Assembly: GCA_023313575.1 (NCBI GenBank) | Contig: JAJTTP010000002.1 | Coordinates: 3,658,001 to 3,722,000, forward strand | Direction: 5' to 3' | Length of the DNA stretch: 64,000 nt | DNA from: Eutypella sp. D-1 | Taxonomy: Eukaryota > Ascomycota > Sordariomycetes > Xylariales > Diatrypaceae | Shown: in pieces, positions 1 to 11,199 of the stretch | How positions within the stretch are numbered: the first letter of the stretch is position 1 | Layout of the letters: each line of letters starts with the position of its first letter | Position numbers and translations under genes: made by a program | The notes under the pieces: generated by a model | Seen by the model: the letters and a program-made list of their open reading frames with translations, nothing else | Told to the model about the DNA's origin: nothing | Database searches by the model: none

Positions 1-154
1 TTTTTTCCTCTTTGTAGATCTGCTGGCTTTGTGGGGGGAGGGGGGTGGTTCTTGGAGCCAGAGTAGTGCAGTGCGGTGCAGTGTAGATGTGTGAGTGAGG
101 ATGGCGTGTGAATGAACGAACGAACGAAAAACGCATGGACGGAAAACGAATCGC

Positions 155-190
155 AACCGTAACCGTAACCGTAGCCGTAACCGTAACCGG
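155..190 (+). repeat. CCGTAA hexamer array (six units, one variant)
   Basis: Six head-to-tail hexamers of the form AACCGT are visible, the fourth being the variant AGCCGT. The array is not the TTAGGG/CCCTAA repeat of fungal telomeres, although it has the same 6-bp period. It lies in non-coding DNA near the left window edge. Confidence 0.85.
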
Positions 191-570
191 CTGCTTTGCT
201 TCGTTTTGCTTGAAGTATCATGTAGAAGACGGATGACCGGTACTACATAGCTAGCTGGGCCCTAGAAGGTAGGCATATATGTCTATTACTGTGCTGTGGT
301 GTGCTGTGGTGTGCTATGCTGTGCGTGTGCGACTATATATATACGCACGCACGTTTTTCGATGAATCGAGCTCCCTCGTGCCCTGCTCTGCTCTGCCGGA
401 GGCACCACAGTATATATCTCGCTAAACCGGGAGCTAGATAAGCGGTTGGTTCCAGCAGTGGCTTGACTTGGTTTGCTTGTCCTACTATCATCCATGATTT
501 GCCGTTTGCTTCCTCGACAAGGCCGACTGGCTGGTTTGGCTGGCTTGGTTTGTTATATCCATCCGCTTTT

Positions 571-597
571 TGCTGCTGCTGCTGCTGTTGTTGTTGT
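571..597 (+). repeat. TGC/TGT triplet microsatellite
   Basis: Six TGC units run directly into TGT units, giving about 27 bp of triplet repeat in non-coding DNA. No open frame with coding character crosses it. Confidence 0.85.
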
Positions 598-1099
598 GTA
601 GAACGAGACTTCGAAACGTCCAGCTGGGGTAATTAGTTAGTCAAACATGTCGAATCGCACGGTAAGTGATGAATGAGTGGTCGTGATAAGCGCGTGTGTG
701 GTACAGGCATGCCTTGTATCGGTGCCGCGAGGACGAACGAGTGTGTGTATTACACCTGTGTATGTGTGTGTGTGTGTGTGTGTGAATCGGCCGCCTCGTG
801 TCACTGCCACCTCTCAGCTTGCTCGGGTACGATATAAACTTGACGCGTGGGGTGAAACCATGATCGATTTACAAGTGACTAGTGAGGAATACCTGGTACA
901 GGACTGTACTCGGTTTATATAAATGAGTGATAAGTCAAGCTCGTTTTACTATAAAGAAGGGAAGGGGGGTGATTTCTCTTCCCCCTTTCCCTTTTCCTTG
1001 TCTTGCTTGCTTGTTTGCTTACTTCCTCCCTAACTATTACCAACGCTGTTGGTATCTCGACTACGACTTCGAAGAACTCTACTACCTCAAACACTAAAA

Positions 1100-1120
1100 A
1101 TGATCAAGCACGAGGAATAA
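1100..1120 (+). promoter_or_regulatory. Upstream mini-ORF (6 codons) in a 5' leader
   Basis: An AAAAATG context opens a six-codon frame ending in TAA, 140 bases before the ATG at 1260. If transcription starts upstream of it, this would be a uORF that lowers initiation on the main frame. The transcript start is not known. Confidence 0.35.
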
Positions 1121-1197
1121 AGACAATAACGATATCGGCGAGACTATTTAAAAGCACAGCAACCAGGGTCCAGGGAGACGACAGAAACAGAAAAGAA

Positions 1198-1212
1198 ATG
1201 GCAAGAAAATAA
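1198..1212 (+). promoter_or_regulatory. Upstream mini-ORF (4 codons) in a 5' leader
   Basis: GAAATG opens the frame M-A-R-K-stop only 48 bases before the next ATG at 1260. It sits in the A-rich stretch that looks like a 5' leader. Such a close minimal uORF could affect reinitiation at the main start. Confidence 0.4.
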
Positions 1213-1259
1213 GAAAACCACAAGAAAACAATAAACAAACAAAAGCCCAAAGGTGCAAT

Positions 1260-1484
1260 ATGTCCTCCTCTTTCACACAATCACAGGAGATCCAGAGGGC
1301 GGCGGCGGCCATTGAGTATGTCGAGCGGGCGTTCAACACCCCGTCCAACATCGGAGGGCTCAAGCTCAAAAAGGAGCAGCTCGAGCCCCTGCAGGAGCTC
1401 TGTCATATGGCCGAGAAGGAGAGGGAGGAGAAAAAGACAGCTGAGGAGGGGAAGGGGAAGGGGAAGGCGGTGGCTGATGGGTAA
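1260..1484 (+). CDS. Small hypothetical protein (74 aa)
   Basis: I do not recognise a family. The frame starts at an ATG after an A-rich, leader-like stretch and encodes a 74-residue soluble protein. The first half is predicted helical (QSQEIQRAAAAIEYVERAF), followed by a short GGLKLKKEQLEPLQEL segment and a charged Lys/Glu-rich tail ending in a GKGKGKA repeat. There is no signal peptide or membrane segment. Its composition is far more protein-like than that of the competing frames, and the gene lies just upstream of the Sec61 beta gene on the same strand. A GTAAGG sequence overlaps the stop codon, so a further 3' exon is possible. Two mini-uORFs precede the start. Confidence 0.5.
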   Translation: MSSSFTQSQEIQRAAAAIEYVERAFNTPSNIGGLKLKKEQLEPLQELCHMAEKEREEKKTAEEGKGKGKAVADG

Positions 1485-2063
1485 GGAACGGAAGGGTTGG
1501 GAGGCCCGGGGCCCGGGACGGGCGGTCCAGGTAGACGGCCTACTACTCGATATCTACTCGGCCCGGGTAGTTTAGGGGGGGAATGCCTCGTTATTGCTAT
1601 AATATGGGAAAGGCAGGTTAGCGTTGGGTTATAGCGATTGCATTTTGAATCTATGCATTAAATTGAAGATATCCTGTAATCCATAATAGGAGCCACTTGC
1701 ATGGACAGATAGCCGGTCTAGACGAATCGGGTTAGCTCATCTAGCGCAGAATTACACTGTCGTGTCCTCAATTCAATGCGATGCCCCAGGGTACATTTTT
1801 TGCTACCTGTAAGGTTGGGACCCCAGATTTTGTAGGGAATCGGGACGACGTGGAATCTGGACTTTTTGTACCTTAAACCACTTAAACCTTTCCACTTTCA
1901 TTTATCACCACCACCACTGCTACTACCACCACTACGACTCATCAACACGCGACCAATTTCGATTTTTGTTTCTCTTTCGTTCTCGTCCTGCTTCTTCTAT
2001 TACCTTCCTTCCTTCTATTTCTCTGTCCTGTCTCGTAATTTAATCCATAGCAATTTTCCGAAA
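1485..2063. other. Intergenic region and Sec61 beta promoter
   Basis: There is no gene in this stretch. From about 1890 it becomes strongly C/T-rich on the plus strand, up to the CGAAAATGG start context of Sec61 beta. Such pyrimidine tracts are common in strong fungal promoters and 5' leaders. Confidence 0.55.
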
Positions 2064-2841
2064 ATGGTACGTATATGCCTATATGCCTTAACTCAACTCG
2101 ATCGCAGAGGAGAGAGATCGTCACACATCTCGAGCCAACGAACGAGCAGAAAGCGAACATCGATGAGGACACATAGACGCCTTTGCTTGTTTACTCCACG
2201 CTTGAGACAACGCTCCATGACACACACATCGCCGCCGCTGGCACTGACCGATACACCTATGGACTCATAACTAACATGCGCCTTCATAGTCCTCTCCCCG
2301 AGCTTCTTCCCCCGTCGCCGGCGCCGCCGCTACCGGCTCCAGCACCGGCCGCCCTTCATCCCCTGCGCCTCCGGGAGGTGCCCGCACTGCTATCCGCCGA
2401 AGGGCTGCCGCCGACCAGAAGGAGAAGATTGCCAATGCCCGTCCTAGCAGCACTCGCGCCGCTGGCGCCGGCGGTAGCAGCAGCACTATGCTGAGTACGT
2501 TTTATTCACCACTGTCGCGTTTGAGGGAGAGGGGAGGGTGAAGAAGAAGAAGATGACCGTGGTGGTGATGGTGATGTTGGCGATGGAAATAGTGGTGAGA
2601 AAAAACTAATCATGGCATTCCGCTTTAGGGCTCTACACCGACGAATCTCCCGGTCTCAAGGTTGACCCCGTCGTCGTCCTCGTCCTGTCCCTGGTCTTCA
2701 TCTTCAGCGTCGTCGCCTTACACGGTATGTTCGAGGATCACGACCTGTTATTTCTTGCCTGCCTGCCGGCCGGGACCGTGAGCTGACCTGTTTTACCTAC
2801 CTATAGTCATTGCCAAGATCACCCGGCGATTCTCGAGCTAA
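2064..2841 (+). CDS. SBH1: Protein transport protein Sec61 subunit beta (112 aa, 4 exons)
   Basis: This is the small tail-anchored subunit of the ER Sec61 translocon. Exons are 2064-2066, 2290-2494, 2629-2724 and 2807-2841. The first coding exon is exactly the ATG. The spliced frame is 339 nt and every junction codon completes correctly; the second and third introns carry AACTAAT and GCTGAC branch-like sites. The N-terminal part is Ser/Pro/Gly/Ala-rich and leads to the family motif TAIRRRAAADQKEKIANARPS. The LYTDESPGLKVDP block (about residues 71-83) follows, then a single hydrophobic span (about 84-105) and a short basic end. Length and motifs match fungal Sec61 beta closely. Confidence 0.96.
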
Positions 2842-5800
2842 ACGGGTTCTCTGACCCCCCGAAAAAAAGAAAAGAAATACCTACCTACCTACCTACTTTA
2901 CTGATGGGTAAACGAAATACGCCGTGTGTTCAAGCTTTTTAAATGATACGTGGCCATAATAAGGAAAAAAACACCCGTGATTCGCCCGCCCACCCGTTAT
3001 ACTTCTCCTGCAGCGAGAGGTCTATGGGGGAAATCGGGCGTCACCCCAGGAGAAATAGAGGATGATTGCGCTGAGGGTGTGACGAGGGGAAGGGAAAGTG
3101 GAAGGGAATTGCCGTCTACCCACGTAAGGAGAACGAAGGAAGGGAGAACCTCGGAAAACTAACTGTTGGCCCGGAGTGGCCGGCCTCCTTTGTACTGTAA
3201 CCCCATACCATTACTATTATGTCCGGCAGGCCCATGCGAAGAACATGCCAGTTTGCCAACCGCTTTTGATTGTCCGGGTTTTTTGGTCTTTTTTTTCTGC
3301 AGGTGGTGAAACATTGCGATCTGTGACTATTCTCGTCACTTCGGGGGTTTTTCTTGCGTGTCTGTCTGCGTCTTGTGTTGTATACTCTACCCCGAGTGCG
3401 TTGGTGCTACCCACCTACAGAGTGGTCCGGAGGACTACCGATATATCCTGACTTCTCGAGTTTTCCAGGCCCCTCGAGTTATCTATCCTGGGATCGTCGT
3501 CGTGTGGATATATCGCCGTGTGGTTTCTGCTATGTGCTGCTAGGTGCTGGATTTGTTCTATGGAGGTGGGGAGGCATAACTGACACTTGTCAGAGTAGCC
3601 AAGCTCCATACGCTAGGAACAAGTTTGCTTCTATTGTCCTTGCTTGCGTGCTTGCTTGTTGGCTGGTTCCCAAATAATAAGGGGTCGCTGTTAAGCGTGA
3701 ATGAAGCCTTTGGATATCATCGACTGAGCTTAAACCCCGGCTTTCGGCTTGCGGCCGGGTTATATGAGAGATTATGTAAAGGGGCTGGTTGGTCTATATG
3801 TACGTTAGGTTGGTATGTATGTATGTAGGAGGATAATGGAAAACGCACCTAGGTACTTACGACAATTGCCCTATACCCATCCACCCGCCCCCTGGATGGC
3901 AACATCCCATCTATCTATCTCTTAGAAACAACCCCCCCCTCCGGCTCAGCTCAGGCCGAACTGCCGACTCACTAGCTCGCTACTCGGGCGTCCACATCAC
4001 CTCGACTGCGCTGGCGGGTTCCCTTCTCCCCTTCTCCCCGTTCCCTGTCAATTACACTGAACGAGAGGTTGTGTTCATGGTGGCTGACGGGCCAGTAGTC
4101 ACGACCTCGGAGGGAGAGCTGTCCCCCGTCACCCCCGTGGTGGTGCTCACCCTCGCTCCGGCCCCACGATCAAGCGCTGCATAGTATCTCATGTGATAAA
4201 GGGTGAGGCCATGGGTTCGTCAGATAGATATTCGGGTGGCAGTGCCGCACCCTTCACCAACCCAACCCAACCCAAACCCGACTCCACAAGGGTTCCGGAC
4301 CGGTTCAACGGCGCAGCCGGGAGGGAAGGGGGGGGGAGCAGCCAGCGCTCGCGTCTAATAAGCTCAACGAACGCGTGACAGGTCACGGGTGGTTTGTGCC
4401 ATGTTTACACGGCCAGCTAGTTAAGCAGTTACTCGTGCCGAGCTTATATACCTTACATCTAGGATAGACAGACAGACAGCTGCTTTGCCTTCACACATCG
4501 ACATGGGGGAGCGTGAAACCAGATCCCGCGGAGCACATGGACGCGCAGAAAAAAAAGTTCTAGACCCCTTCCCGATGCGACGGTGCGATGGGGGCGAGAG
4601 CGAGGCATAACGTGACCGTGACCCGGGAGGGAGATATTAGCATCGCCCCGATGCCATGCGATGCGATGCGGTGTTGAAAGTTGAGAGGGGCGGGCGCTGC
4701 TGGCTGGCTGGATACATACATACGCGTCTATATCTCCGTCGGGGTTTATATACATTTTTTTGGGGGGGGGGGCTGTCCCTAGGCGATGGATGGAATTTCC
4801 AGAGCTGGTTGGCTACATCTCATACATACGGGAGGTGAGAAAGTGAAAAGAAGAACCATCGAGACCTAGACGGAGTTATAGACGTAGTATCGATGATGGG
4901 ATCTCAAAGATGGTCTAATTCTATACGCCCCCCCCCCACCTACCCCCGTCTTTCAGCATTATCACATGTCGGATCTGTTCCTAAGTATCTTTACGTAATA
5001 CGGCTTGGTACCTACCTAATGTTACAAAATAGTGTAGAAGAGCTTTCTAAGTGTCTGCCTAGAATGGGACCCCTGAATTGACATGAAGCCATCGTGGAAC
5101 GGACCTAGCAACTTACCTGGTACTAGCCTTGCTAGCTGACGGGAAAAGAATGCATGAATCTAAGCCACCGCCAAAAAACTACGTCTTACATGCTAACTAA
5201 CTATGTGTTGGACGTATATGTACGCTTATATGCGCCAGGAACCTAAACTTGGATGGAAGTTCCCGTCACAGCCCTGGAGGTAGTTGCAGGTGGTGGTAGT
5301 AGTGGTGGTGGTGTAAATGGTACTGGAGCCCGCGGGTAGCGTTTCACTTAACAAGAACTTTATCTAGATGCCTAGCACGGTGGCGATTTAGTACCTATCC
5401 ATAGTTACTTACTTAGGTAGTATCCGTATAGATAGCGGCCGTGAATAACCCTGAAATCAACCCGCCGCCCCCCCATCTTCTCAGCTTCAACCCCGCAACA
5501 AACCCTAAAAGAGGGAAGCGGACCGCTCTTGAAAAGCTGTTGCCTTCAACCCTCCCTCCACCTTCATCTCGACGGGGGTAACGCCACGTGCATGCGCATT
5601 ATCTACGCCCGGGGCATTATTATTATCTACTTGCTTTTATAACCACTTGCACTTACCTAGTTATCAATTCATTTGATCCATTCATTCGATCTATTGGATA
5701 ATTTGGAAAGTTTCTATCTAATAAGGTTCCTGTTATATGCAGGGCTATTGGGTACCGGTTTACATATATGCCCCCATTCGCACTGTATTTTCGTATTTCG

Positions 5801-6703
5801 TATTCTCGGGATCGTATCCTGTCTTCTCGCATCGCATCCAGCTCGCTTTTTGAGATTTTACGTTTTTACGCCTTTACGTTTTTACATTTGCCATTTTACA
5901 TTATACGTCGTATTACCTCTTGACAGCTTACATGCTTTTTGCATATCACATCTCCCGTCAAGACACCAGGTGATGGATGATATGTAAAGAAAAGTGAATC
6001 CATCTTACTTGATAATCTTGCACTGTTGTTGGCATAGCCATTCATTCATTCAAATTCACATGTTATATATTTATCAATCAGCCTCACAAGGGATCGCATC
6101 CTTCCGTCATCTGCGTTCGCCCCCAAAACCCACCAAACCCACCAAACCGCCAAACCGCCAAACCGCCAAACAGGGCTTAGCAACCAAAGAGCCGTGCAGA
6201 AAGACGTAATTATTGGCCTGCTGCACGGCACTACTACCTACAGGTAGTACTCCTCCTGTACTCTTACTGATACTTCGTAGTACCTACCTGGGTAGGTATC
6301 TACATAAGTATACTATTCCCGGTTCCTGGGGCGAAAGTCGTTTATAAGGGGGTCTAAAGGGTCCGGGTATCTACATGTGTCTATCAACTCACATGTTCCG
6401 CTCTATGTGATCACTATCGAGTCTCATGCTGTCATAGCCCACATGTTCCCTCGTCATTACTTCAATCACTTCACTCGATGCCGCTCATTCGTTTTTAAAT
6501 TCAATTCCCCATAGCCTGCCCCATATTCCCGGCGGTCAAATCGGCCGCACCCACATGGTAGGCAGCATCCCGGCCCCATGCACCAGCCGAGGAAATTCAT
6601 TTAGGTAGAGAGCGATATAAAGAGGTGGCGGAGGCAAAAAAAAAAGGAGTCCAAAAGAAGACTAGGAAAGGAACAGTCGTCTTCCTCAATCAACATTACC
6701 AGG
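2842..6703. other. Gene-poor intergenic region (3.9 kb)
   Basis: I see no supportable gene. The longest frames (about 100 codons) lack coding character. The sequence contains a TACC run just after Sec61 beta (about 2879-2896), TACCTA/TAGGTA words (for example around 5370-5420 and 6236-6310) and homopolymer tracts. It ends with the promoter and 5' leader of the glucosyltransferase-like gene, including a TATAAA at 6616. Confidence 0.55.
6616..6621 (+). promoter_or_regulatory. TATA-box candidate for the glucosyltransferase-like gene
   Basis: TATAAA lies 88 bases before the ATG at 6704 and is followed by a purine-rich leader. The spacing is compatible with a core promoter, but no transcript start is known. 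Confidence 0.4.
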
Positions 6704-9700
6704 ATGTCCATTATCGATGAGAAAAGGGCGCTGGAGTCGAACAGGAACGGGACTCCGAATTACAACTCCCCTGCATCTAGAAGATACCACGATGCTCCTG
6801 AAGTTGTGGTAACTGACGGCTACAATTTGTCGTCGCTGCCCGATGTCGTTCACCCCGAACTCGGTGCTGCCGATGATGTCCCTCCCACTTATAGCGGACA
6901 TCACGACCAGCTCTCTTTCCACCAATCCGGCTTTGATGCCGGCGCCGCTGTTACTCGTAAGCAATGCGCCCCCCCCCCCCCCCTCCCCCCCTCCTCCCCG
7001 TCCAGGATCTCCCTTCTCAAGCTAACCAACTTCACAGAGGATGGCCGTGTCAACATCAGCCTCAACCAGACCAACAAATTGCTGGCTCACTCTCTACGCG
7101 ACCAAATCAAGGAGAATGCTAGGGTTTCCGCCGAGTCACCCCTGCCCCCGGCCTACATCCCGCCGAGTCTTGGCGGTCAGTCGGGCCAAGTGCCTCCCCC
7201 GAAGCTAAATGTCGTCATCCAGATCGTAGGCTCGCGAGGCGATGTTCAGCCCTTCATTGCCCTCGGAAAGGTGCTGAAGGACACGTACGGGCACCGCGTT
7301 CGTGTCGCCACCCACCCCGTCTTCGAGAAGTTCGTCGAGGAGAATGGCCTCGAGTTCTTCAGCATCGGCGGAGACCCCGCCGAGCTCATGGCCTTCATGG
7401 TCAAGAACCCCGGACTTATGCCTGGATTTGACGCCCTGAAAAGCGGCGAGATCACCAAGCGGAGAAAGGGGATTGAGCAGATCATCCTCGGCTGCTGGAG
7501 ATCTTGCATAGAGACCGGTAAAGGCCTAGGTCCTGCCCCGAGCTTTTCGAGGGTGGGCAACGACCCCGCCCGGATCGACGTTCACGACACCTACGACCCG
7601 ACCATCAAGCCTTTCGTCGCGGATGCCATCATTGCGAACCCGCCAAGCTTCGCCCATATTCACGTGGCCGAGAAGCTTGGCGTACCGCTCCATCTGATGT
7701 TCACGTACGTTGCTGCTCTTAACTAGACCCGAACTCCTTTTAAAGTCCTAATCTGTCTAACCCTGAACGCGCAGCATGCCTTGGTCGCCGACGAAGGCCT
7801 TTCCGCAGCCCCTGGCCAATATTCAGTCCACAAATACCGATATGGCCACAACTAACTACATCTCGTACGCCCTGGTCGAAATGATGACTTGGCAGGGCCT
7901 CGGAGACGTCATCAATCGCTTTAGAACGAAAGTCCTCGATCTTGAACTCCTCCCATTACTGTGGGCGCCTGCCGTCATCACCCGCCTTCGTATCCCCTAC
8001 ACGTACTGCTGGTAAGTTGAAGCAAATTTTATCCACAAGGTGATTCGACAAATTCTCATCAAACCCAATAGGTCTCCGGCACTCATACCGAAGCCTCAGG
8101 ATTGGGGAAACCACATCGATGTCGCGGGGTTCTATTTTCTCAACTTGGCGTCCTCCTTCACGCCCGAACCCGAATTGGCAGCATTCCTCGAGGCAGGACC
8201 GCCGCCCATTTACATTGGCTTCGGATCTATCGTCGTGGATGACCCTAATAAGCTCACACGCATGATATTCGACGCGGTGGCGGAAACTGGGGTCCGCGCT
8301 CTCGTATCCAAAGGCTGGGGTGGTCTGGGGGCCGACGACGTAGGCATCCCTGACGGCGTCTTCATGCTGGGTAACGTGCCGCACGACTGGCTCTTCAAAC
8401 ACGTTTCCGCAGTATGCCACCACGGCGGCGCCGGGACCACGGCCGCCGGTATCAACGCCGGGAAGCCGACGATCATCGTACCGTTCTTCGGCGACCAGCC
8501 GTTCTGGGGTGCCATGGTGGCCCGCGCTGGGGCGGGTCCTGATCCCATTCCGTACGCCAAGCTCACCACCGAGGCGCTCGCTGAAGCTATTCGGATCGCG
8601 ACGAAGCCGGAAACCCTGGAGCGGGCTCAGGAACTCGGCGCCAAGATCCGGGAGGAGAAGGGCACGGATGTCGGTGCACAGAGCTTCCACCGACACCTCA
8701 ACGTTGACAACCTGCGATGCTCGATCGTCCCGAGCCGGACTGCTGTCTGGCGCGTTCGGCGATCCCAGGTGCTCCTCAGCGCGCTTGCGGCTGCAACCTT
8801 AGTACAGCTGGGCTACCTACAGTACTCAGACCTGAAATTGTGAGCAGAATCTGTGTGTGGTCTTTTATGATCTATGTGTCATATTGCTGACACTTTGCGA
8901 ATCGCAGGTTCCGAATGAAGGAATACAATACCGACGACCATCCTACTGACCCCATCTCAGCGGTTACGTCGGCGCTCGTTGGAGACCTCACTAGTATCGG
9001 TCTCTCCGTCGCCGACTTCCCTCGTAGTGTCTTCAAGGCGGCAAGGGGGAAACCAAAGCCCCAGCAAGAAACTGCCGATGACGAGACCATACCGTCCACT
9101 AACGTCGAAACAGCATCTACCACTGTTGCTACTATAACAGAAACATCAAATGAATCTCGTGAAGATATTGGGGTCCAAGAGCGCCGCGCTCGCGCCGAGA
9201 CTGAGGCTGACGGGCCCCGTAGGCTCAGGCTAGGACCGGGGAATGACGCTACGGGTGATCCAGCGCTTTCGTATTCTACAGACTCTCTACCCAACACGGA
9301 TGATGCAGCATCAGCGCGGCGTGCCAGGGCTACAACAAACCCGGAAGCATCACGCCCACTTCAGTCACCGCCCCCGAGCGGCACCGCGTCACCTCGTAAT
9401 GCTAGTGACAATCTGGAGAGGGCTATGATGGCTGGAAGGAGTGTCAACAACATCGTGCAGACCGGGATTAGAAGCCCTATGCACTTCTGCATGGGGTTGG
9501 CGAAGGGATTCAGGAACCTGCCGAGACTGTACAACGATGACACCGTACGCCCGCCTGAAAAGGTGACGAGTCTCAGCAGCGGCCTCAAGATCGCTGGGAA
9601 GGAATTTGGTTTAGGTTTGTACGACGGCATCTCCGGCCTCATAACCCAGCCGTATAGGGGTGCGCAGAAGGAAGGCGCTCTTGGACTGGTTAAGGGGTTC

Positions 9701-11199
9701 GGAAAGGGCATCGGCGGCATTGCTTGCAAGCCAGCTTCCGGTATGTCGCCTCCGAGCTGAGAAAGCCGTTAAGTTAGGATATACTAATCGCTGCGACAGC
9801 TATATGGTCAATCCCTGCCTACACGATGGCGGGCGTTGATGCGGAGATACGAGCGTTCTTTGCCAACAACGCGCATAACTACATCATGGCATCGCGAATC
9901 TCTCAGGGCCACGAGGACCACAAAGAGTCAAACCAGGAAGAACGCGACGACATCGTGGTGCGCTGGATCGACCAGAAACCCCAGTTGAAGTCCTTCTACA
10001 CCATGAAACAGAGACAGAAGGGCAAGTCTAGAGACGCTTCGCCGGTCCAGCCGGAGCGACGTGGCACGACCCCAGGAAGTGGAGAGGAACTCAGGAGATC
10101 GCTATGGCAACACTCCAGGAGAATATCGACCGACGAGTCGAGGCACCTGCTCAGAAGGAGCACGGCGGATACCTCCAACGCGAGCAGCTCATCCCTCAAC
10201 GAGGATGCGCGGTTGTCTGTCCCCGGCGCCACGCGCGAGCAAGACGACGAGTTTGAGCAGGCGATCCAGGAGGCAGTGCGCCAGACATCCACGGGCGATC
10301 CTACCGAGGACGCGCGGATCGAGCAGGCGGTTAGGGCTAGCGTATTGGCCGTCAGGAGTAGGACCAATACCTTAAACTCGGTGGTTAACTCCTCCAACAG
10401 CGCGACATTCTCGAGCGGCCCTGCCTCGACTTTCAGCATGGGCTCCCAGGAGATCCCGCCACAGCTGCCGCCGCGCGCTAGCACCGACGGCCTGCCAGAC
10501 CTCGAGGACATCACCGACGAGGAGTACCAAGAGCTCATCGAGCAGGCCGTCCGACTCAGCGTGATGGAACACGAGCGGCAGCCGGCGTTCTCGCACCGTC
10601 GCCGGTCTTCTTCGACGGACGACGAAAACGACGAGGAGTTCCAGCGCGTGCTGCAGCGTTCGCAGACGGAGCAGACAGCTTCGTCTAACGAGCGGGATGA
10701 GGAGGAGTACCGCCGCGTGCTCGAGGAATCGCAGGCCGAATACGCCAAGGCGCGCGCAAGTCAGGATAATGGGGAAGACGACGATGAGGCGCTGCGGAAG
10801 GCGATCGAGGCGTCGCAGGCCGAACAGCAGCAGCAAGATGGGCGCGGCGGCGGCGACGACGACGAGGAGGAGCTCCGCCGCGCCATCGAGGAATCGGAGC
10901 GTGCGCACCGCGAGGAGCTGGCGCGCTTGAAGGCTTCCAGGACCGAGGAGGATATCGTCATGGAATATGTCAAGCGCCAGAGCCTCGCGGAGCAGCAGTT
11001 CCGCATGGCGGCCCGGGGGAAGGGGAAGCAAGGGGAGAGCAGTGGTAGTGGCGGCGGTAGTGGTGCTGCGGGAGAAAATGGTGATGATGATTTGGATGAG
11101 GATCTTAAGGCTGCTCTTGAACAGAGCATGCGGAGTATTCCGGAGAATAAGAATATGGGTGGCGGTAGTGGTAGTGGTGGTAGCTCCTCCCAGCCATGA
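6704..11199 (+). CDS. Sterol/UDP-glucosyltransferase-like protein with VPS13-C-like segment and UIM repeats (1385 aa, 6 exons)
   Basis: Exons are 6704-6956, 7038-7704, 7775-8011, 8072-8839, 8908-9740 and 9800-11199; the joined frame is 4158 nt. From about residue 140 (VVIQIVGSRGDVQPFIALG) to about 620 it is a GT-B enzyme like fungal sterol 3-beta-glucosyltransferases. The sugar-nucleotide region CHHGGAGTT (about 501) and PFFGDQPFWG (about 523-532) are intact. The PH/GRAM domains of Atg26 are absent. About residues 831-935 (LGLYDGISGLITQP, GAQKEGALGLVKGFGKG) resemble the C-terminal segment of VPS13-type lipid-transfer proteins. The last 320 residues are acidic and contain about eight ubiquitin-interacting-motif-like helices. 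Expected role: UDP-glucose-dependent glucosylation of a membrane sterol or lipid, with membrane and ubiquitin recognition. The first intron is 81 nt, in frame and without a stop. The gene converges on NPT1. Confidence 0.88.
6969..7010 (+). repeat. Poly-C tract inside intron 1
   Basis: A run of about 14 C followed by further C-rich sequence fills the middle of the 81-nt first intron of the glucosyltransferase-like gene. It is read as Pro codons if the intron is kept. Confidence 0.8.

Larger units (their letters stand above)
1..1259. other. Intergenic region with simple repeats
   Basis: No convincing gene is seen here; the open frames have no recognisable sequence and low-complexity composition. 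The stretch holds a CCGTAA hexamer run (155-190), imperfect TGTGCTGTGG repeats near 290-325, a TGC/TGT triplet run (571-597) and a GT run (about 762-784). The last 300 bases become C/T-rich and then A-rich, as expected of the promoter and 5' leader of the small gene that starts at 1260. Confidence 0.6.

Noticed and set aside
155..190. Interstitial telomere repeat
   Set aside because: The unit is CCGTAA, not CCCTAA, and the flanks look like ordinary intergenic DNA.
10372..11031. Long minus-strand frame (219 codons) opposite the UIM-rich exon
   Set aside because: It is the antisense of the biased acidic repeat region of the real gene; its Leu/Arg-rich sequence is an artefact of that codon pattern.
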